Source: Actinomycetes bacterium (GTDB taxonomy: Bacteria > Actinomycetota > Acidimicrobiia > Acidimicrobiales > RAAP-2). Taken from it: a DNA stretch of 64,000 nt. A program made the translations under genes and the position numbers. Shown here in pieces: positions 61,231-64,000 of the stretch; the stretch's first letter is position 1; every line of letters begins with the position of its first letter. The notes below the pieces were generated by a model. That model did no database searches. It saw only the letters and a program-made list of their open reading frames with translations, and was not told the DNA's origin. The stretch covers positions 1 through 64,000 of the forward strand of contig JAJXTB010000002.1 in the NCBI GenBank assembly GCA_021784205.1, given 5' to 3'.

Positions 61231-62202
61231 GTGCTGCAGTACATCATTCGTCGACTTGTTCAGTCATTTGTCGTGCTCCTCATCGTCATGTTCTTCACCT
61301 TTTCGCTGCCGTATTTTCAGCAGGGGGGAATTCTCGCGCCCGCGTACGCCATCATGGGTACGAACGCCACGAAGGCGCGCGTGGCCTATTGGGGGCAGAC
61401 ACACGGCATGAACCACCCGTTCATCGTCCGGTTCTGGAACTACTTTCTCCAGACGTTCGTGCACTTCAACCTTGGCACCTCGTACAAGCAAAACATGACC
61501 GTGTGGCAGATCATCTCGCTCTACGTGCCGCGCACGGTCTGGCTCGCCGGTGCGGCACTGCTGTTCACCGTGCTGATCTCGATTCCCCTCGGGATGTACC
61601 AGGCGGCCAAACGAAACTCCTTCGTGGACTACGCCGCCACGGGCTCGGCGTTCATCCTCTACTCCATGCCCTCCTTCCTCCTCTCGATGCTGATCATGGA
61701 CGCCTTCAGCTTCCACTGGCCCCATCTGCCGAATTCGCCGCCGTCCGGTGTCGCACCGTGGGCGATGTTCACCGACCCGAAGGGCTTCATTTTGCCGGTG
61801 GCGGCACTGACCCTGCTGTCGGTAGCGGGATTGAGCCGGTTCATGCGTGGCACCGTCCTCGAAGTCCTGGTGCAGGACTACATCCGAACCGCCAAGGCCA
61901 AGGGCTGCTCGAACCGGCGCGTCCTATTCCGTCACGCGTTTCGTAACGCCCTTGGACCCATCGTGACGATCCTGGGACTCTCGATTCCGGCGCTCTTCGG
62001 TGGCGCCCTAATCATCGAGAGCGTCTTTAACTACGAAGGGCTGGGAATGCAGACCGTCAACGCGGCGGTGAACGTCGACGTGCCGACGGTCTTGGGCATC
62101 ACCCTGCTCGTGACCATCATGACCTTGCTCGGCAACTTGATTGCCGACGTCGCGCTGGGATTGATCAATCCCCGCATTCGAATAGAAGGAAAGAATTCGT
62201 GA
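61231..62202 (+). CDS. ABC transporter permease, DppB/OppB type
   Basis: 323 aa. N-terminal helix LQYIIRRLVQSFVVLLIVMFFTFSL is the usual start of DppB/OppB proteins. The EAA loop that docks the ATPase is GTVLEVLVQDYIRTAKAKGCSNRRVLFRHAFRNALGP. About six membrane helices. It has its own leaderless-type promoter and overlaps the next permease (GTGA). Confidence 0.92.
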   Translation: MLQYIIRRLVQSFVVLLIVMFFTFSLPYFQQGGILAPAYAIMGTNATKARVAYWGQTHGMNHPFIVRFWNYFLQTFVHFNLGTSYKQNMTVWQIISLYVPRTVWLAGAALLFTVLISIPLGMYQAAKRNSFVDYAATGSAFILYSMPSFLLSMLIMDAFSFHWPHLPNSPPSGVAPWAMFTDPKGFILPVAALTLLSVAGLSRFMRGTVLEVLVQDYIRTAKAKGCSNRRVLFRHAFRNALGPIVTILGLSIPALFGGALIIESVFNYEGLGMQTVNAAVNVDVPTVLGITLLVTIMTLLGNLIADVALGLINPRIRIEGKNS

Positions 62203-63113
62203 CCGTCGTGGCGAGTTCCCCCAGTAGTCCCGTCGCGCTCGAGACCGATGTCGTCATCGAACCGCTGTGGCGACAGAGGCTTCGGATCTTCGTGCACAAC
62301 AAGTTGGCCGTTGCGTCTTTGGCCTACGTGGTCCTCATCACGCTCTTTTGCTACCTGTGGCCGATCTTCCACCCCACGAATCAGACGAATCAAGCCGCTA
62401 CCTTCAACGTCACCTGGAACGCGCCGCCATCACTGCACAACCCCCTGGGCACCGACTCGAGTGGCTTCGATGAACTGGGTCGCATCGCCTTCGGCGGCGA
62501 GTACTCGCTGGCGCTGGGCTTCTTGGCGGGAGTCATCACCATCGTGGTTGGAACCATCTACGGCATGGTGTCAGGATTCTTCGGTGGTGTTACCGACACG
62601 GTGATGATGCGACTGCTCGACGCCTTCTTGTCCATTCCCTACCTCTTCTTGCTCATCGCACTCTTGACGATCTTCAATCGGACCACGATGCTCCTGATCT
62701 TGGTGATCGGGCTGACTGGTTGGTGGGGCAACGCTCGAATAATCAGAGGTGATGCCCTGCTCATTCGAAACCTCGAGTACTCCCAGGCGGCGCGGTCCAT
62801 GGGCGCGAAGCGCATGCACATCATTCGCCGCCACGTCTACCCGAACTCGATCAGCAACATCGTGACCGTGGCGACGTTCTCCATCGCTGACGCCATCTTG
62901 TTCCTGTCGGCATTGGGTTTTCTTGGACTGGGCATCGTGGCGCCCCAGACGGACTGGGGCACGATGCTCCAGCAAGGGACTGAGCAGCTCCAGAACGGCT
63001 ACTGGTGGGAGATCTATCCGGTTGCGGCCGTCTTCATCCTCGTTGTCGTGTCGATCAACTACATCGGTGACGCCCTGCGCGACATCTTTGAGGTCCGGCT
63101 CATCGAGCGCTAG
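62199..63113 (+). CDS. ABC transporter permease, DppC/OppC type
   Basis: 304 aa. Cytoplasmic N-terminus, first helix VASLAYVVLITLFCYLWPIF, HNPLGTDSSGFDELGRIAFGGEYSLALG (periplasmic loop typical of DppC), and the EAA loop GDALLIRNLEYSQAARSMGAKRMHIIRRHVYPNS. Heterodimer partner of the upstream permease. No ATPase gene follows: a convergent DUF2332 gene begins 105 nt later. Confidence 0.92.
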   Translation: MTVVASSPSSPVALETDVVIEPLWRQRLRIFVHNKLAVASLAYVVLITLFCYLWPIFHPTNQTNQAATFNVTWNAPPSLHNPLGTDSSGFDELGRIAFGGEYSLALGFLAGVITIVVGTIYGMVSGFFGGVTDTVMMRLLDAFLSIPYLFLLIALLTIFNRTTMLLILVIGLTGWWGNARIIRGDALLIRNLEYSQAARSMGAKRMHIIRRHVYPNSISNIVTVATFSIADAILFLSALGFLGLGIVAPQTDWGTMLQQGTEQLQNGYWWEIYPVAAVFILVVVSINYIGDALRDIFEVRLIER

Positions 63114-63218
63114 GGCGGTTCACGGCGACGTTGTCGTCACGAGCCACGAGCTGTGTCGTATTGCGCGGTGGTACGTGGCGGCGGGCGGGAGCGTGACGAG
63201 GTGGGTCCGGAGAGGCTC

Positions 63219-64000
63219 TCACAGCCAGTCGAGCGTTTGACCGTGCGCTCCGCCAAGGGCCACGGGGACGCCGTCTCGCGCAACGACGAAGGGTGTCGGG
63301 TTGTTGTCGTGCGCCGACCGGCTCACTGGCGCAATCGTGTCGATGACGCCCGATCCTTCGTTGGAGATCCACGTCGCAGGAATGGACCGGACTTGGTCCA
63401 CGAAGGCGCGTCGGCGGTCGACGTCGAGGTAGGTCAGCACGGCGCTGTGAAAGATCACCAGCGTCGCGTCGCGGGGAGCCGTATTGGCCACGCCGCGCAA
63501 TAGCTCGACGAGATCGCCTTCGACGAGTCGTGGCGGATCCGACCTCGCGATATCGATTGCGCGCTCGAGCCGGGCGAGACGGAACGCTTGATCGGGCCAT
63601 ACCAGTGCCGTGAGCCATCGCGTCGCCGCCTCGTCGCGAACGTCAAGTGGGTGGAGATCGATTCCCGCACGCCAGACGACTGTTGGCACGGCGTCGGGCA
63701 GCGGAGGCGTTCCCCGCGTGGCGCACGCAAGCAGCACCTCGCTGGCGCCCTCGGGCGGATCGACGCGGTGCGAGGCGTCATAGAGGTAGCTGTAGCAGTC
63801 TGGATAGAGGCAAAGCCCGGCGGAGGCGCCGACTTCGAGCAGCGCCACGGGCTGGGGCAGACTCGCGAGGATGGGGAGCAACACGGCGCAGCGCCCCGGC
63901 TCGTTGGTTTGGGTCCGACGCTCGAGCGCAATGTCGGCGATGGCGGGCCACTGGGCGAGTAGGAACTCGCGAAACGTGGCGTAGGAGCCAGGCTCGGCAC
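63219..64000 (-). CDS. DUF2332 family protein (partial, runs off the right edge)
   Basis: About 260 C-terminal residues. The frame stays open to the window end, so the N-terminus is missing. Recognisable DUF2332 text includes YATFREFLLAQWPAIADIAL near the edge, then RTQTNEPGRCAVLLPILASL, VALLEVGASAGLCLYPDCYSY, IDLHPLDVRDEAATRWLTALVWPDQ and IFHSAVLTYL. The GASAGL loop resembles a methyltransferase SAM site, but the activity is unproven. It is convergent with the permease genes; nothing notable lies in the 105-bp gap. Confidence 0.85.
   Translation of the reverse strand, partial: AEPGSYATFREFLLAQWPAIADIALERRTQTNEPGRCAVLLPILASLPQPVALLEVGASAGLCLYPDCYSYLYDASHRVDPPEGASEVLLACATRGTPPLPDAVPTVVWRAGIDLHPLDVRDEAATRWLTALVWPDQAFRLARLERAIDIARSDPPRLVEGDLVELLRGVANTAPRDATLVIFHSAVLTYLDVDRRRAFVDQVRSIPATWISNEGSGVIDTIAPVSRSAHDNNPTPFVVARDGVPVALGGAHGQTLDWL

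Overview
The window is GC-rich and densely packed. Genes commonly overlap by 1-4 bases (ATGA, GTGA) and GTG starts are frequent. The gene content fits a chromosomal segment of a high-GC actinobacterium: ethylmalonyl-CoA pathway enzymes, an F420 guanylyltransferase, a fused PafBC-type double-WYL regulator, a LytR-CpsA-Psr protein, a WbbL-like rhamnosyltransferase and a lpd-E2-lipB-lipA order. I lean towards class Acidimicrobiia, but that is an inference from gene content and not a phylogeny. I found no rRNA, tRNA, CRISPR array, integrase or transposase.

Left part, 1-9000: malyl-CoA lyase, a Ni/Co permease, methylsuccinyl-CoA dehydrogenase, a DUF6941 protein, a MaoC-type mesaconyl-CoA hydratase, MutY, a flavin reductase, a two-helix membrane protein and an oligopeptidase B. 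Three of these are steps of the ethylmalonyl-CoA pathway. 9000-18500: a dispersed SUF iron-sulfur locus (sufB, sufD, Rieske ferredoxin and sufC on plus; sufC again, sufS and sufU on minus) with a crotonase, an LCP protein and a metallo-hydrolase interleaved. Two different sufC genes are present. 18500-26400: acyl-CoA dehydrogenase, an alpha/beta-hydrolase fold protein, thiE, an Rrf2 regulator, rnhA, then lpd, E2 and a single-frame LipB-LipA fusion.

26400-41000: a Tat-exported DMFase-like protein, metH divergent from a PduO-type adenosyltransferase, pepA, a nitroreductase, a rhodanese-MoeB fusion, an RDD protein, an acyl-CoA mutase large subunit without a B12 domain, an ABM protein, an M20 hydrolase and a biotin carboxylase/BCCP subunit. 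Cobalt uptake, cobalamin adenosylation, MetH and the mutase form a B12-centred theme with the ethylmalonyl-CoA and propionyl-CoA enzymes. 41000-52000: birA, rmlD, a rhamnosyltransferase, a strongly structured ~255-nt RNA candidate, secA, prfB, ftsE, ftsX, msrB and dxs. 52000-59100: fmdB-type zinc ribbon, moaC, the double-WYL regulator, a helicase-less MobF-type relaxase, a soluble VirD4/TraG-type coupling ATPase, a pure Lys/Ala/Pro/Val histone-tail-like protein, cofC and an unusual rnhB. 59200-64000: a peptide-type ABC substrate-binding protein with two permeases but no ATPase, and a DUF2332 gene cut by the right edge.

Regulatory sequence is informative here. Thirteen genes show a TANNNT hexamer exactly 6 nt before an ATG/GTG, and three more show it at 7 nt. 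This is the layout of leaderless transcripts, and it fixes several start codons (for example cofC). The items most worth following up are the RNA before secA, the LipB-LipA fusion, the double sufC locus, the regulator-relaxase-coupling-ATPase cassette with its neighbouring histone-tail-like gene, and the perfect 16-bp inverted repeat inside the end of cofC.
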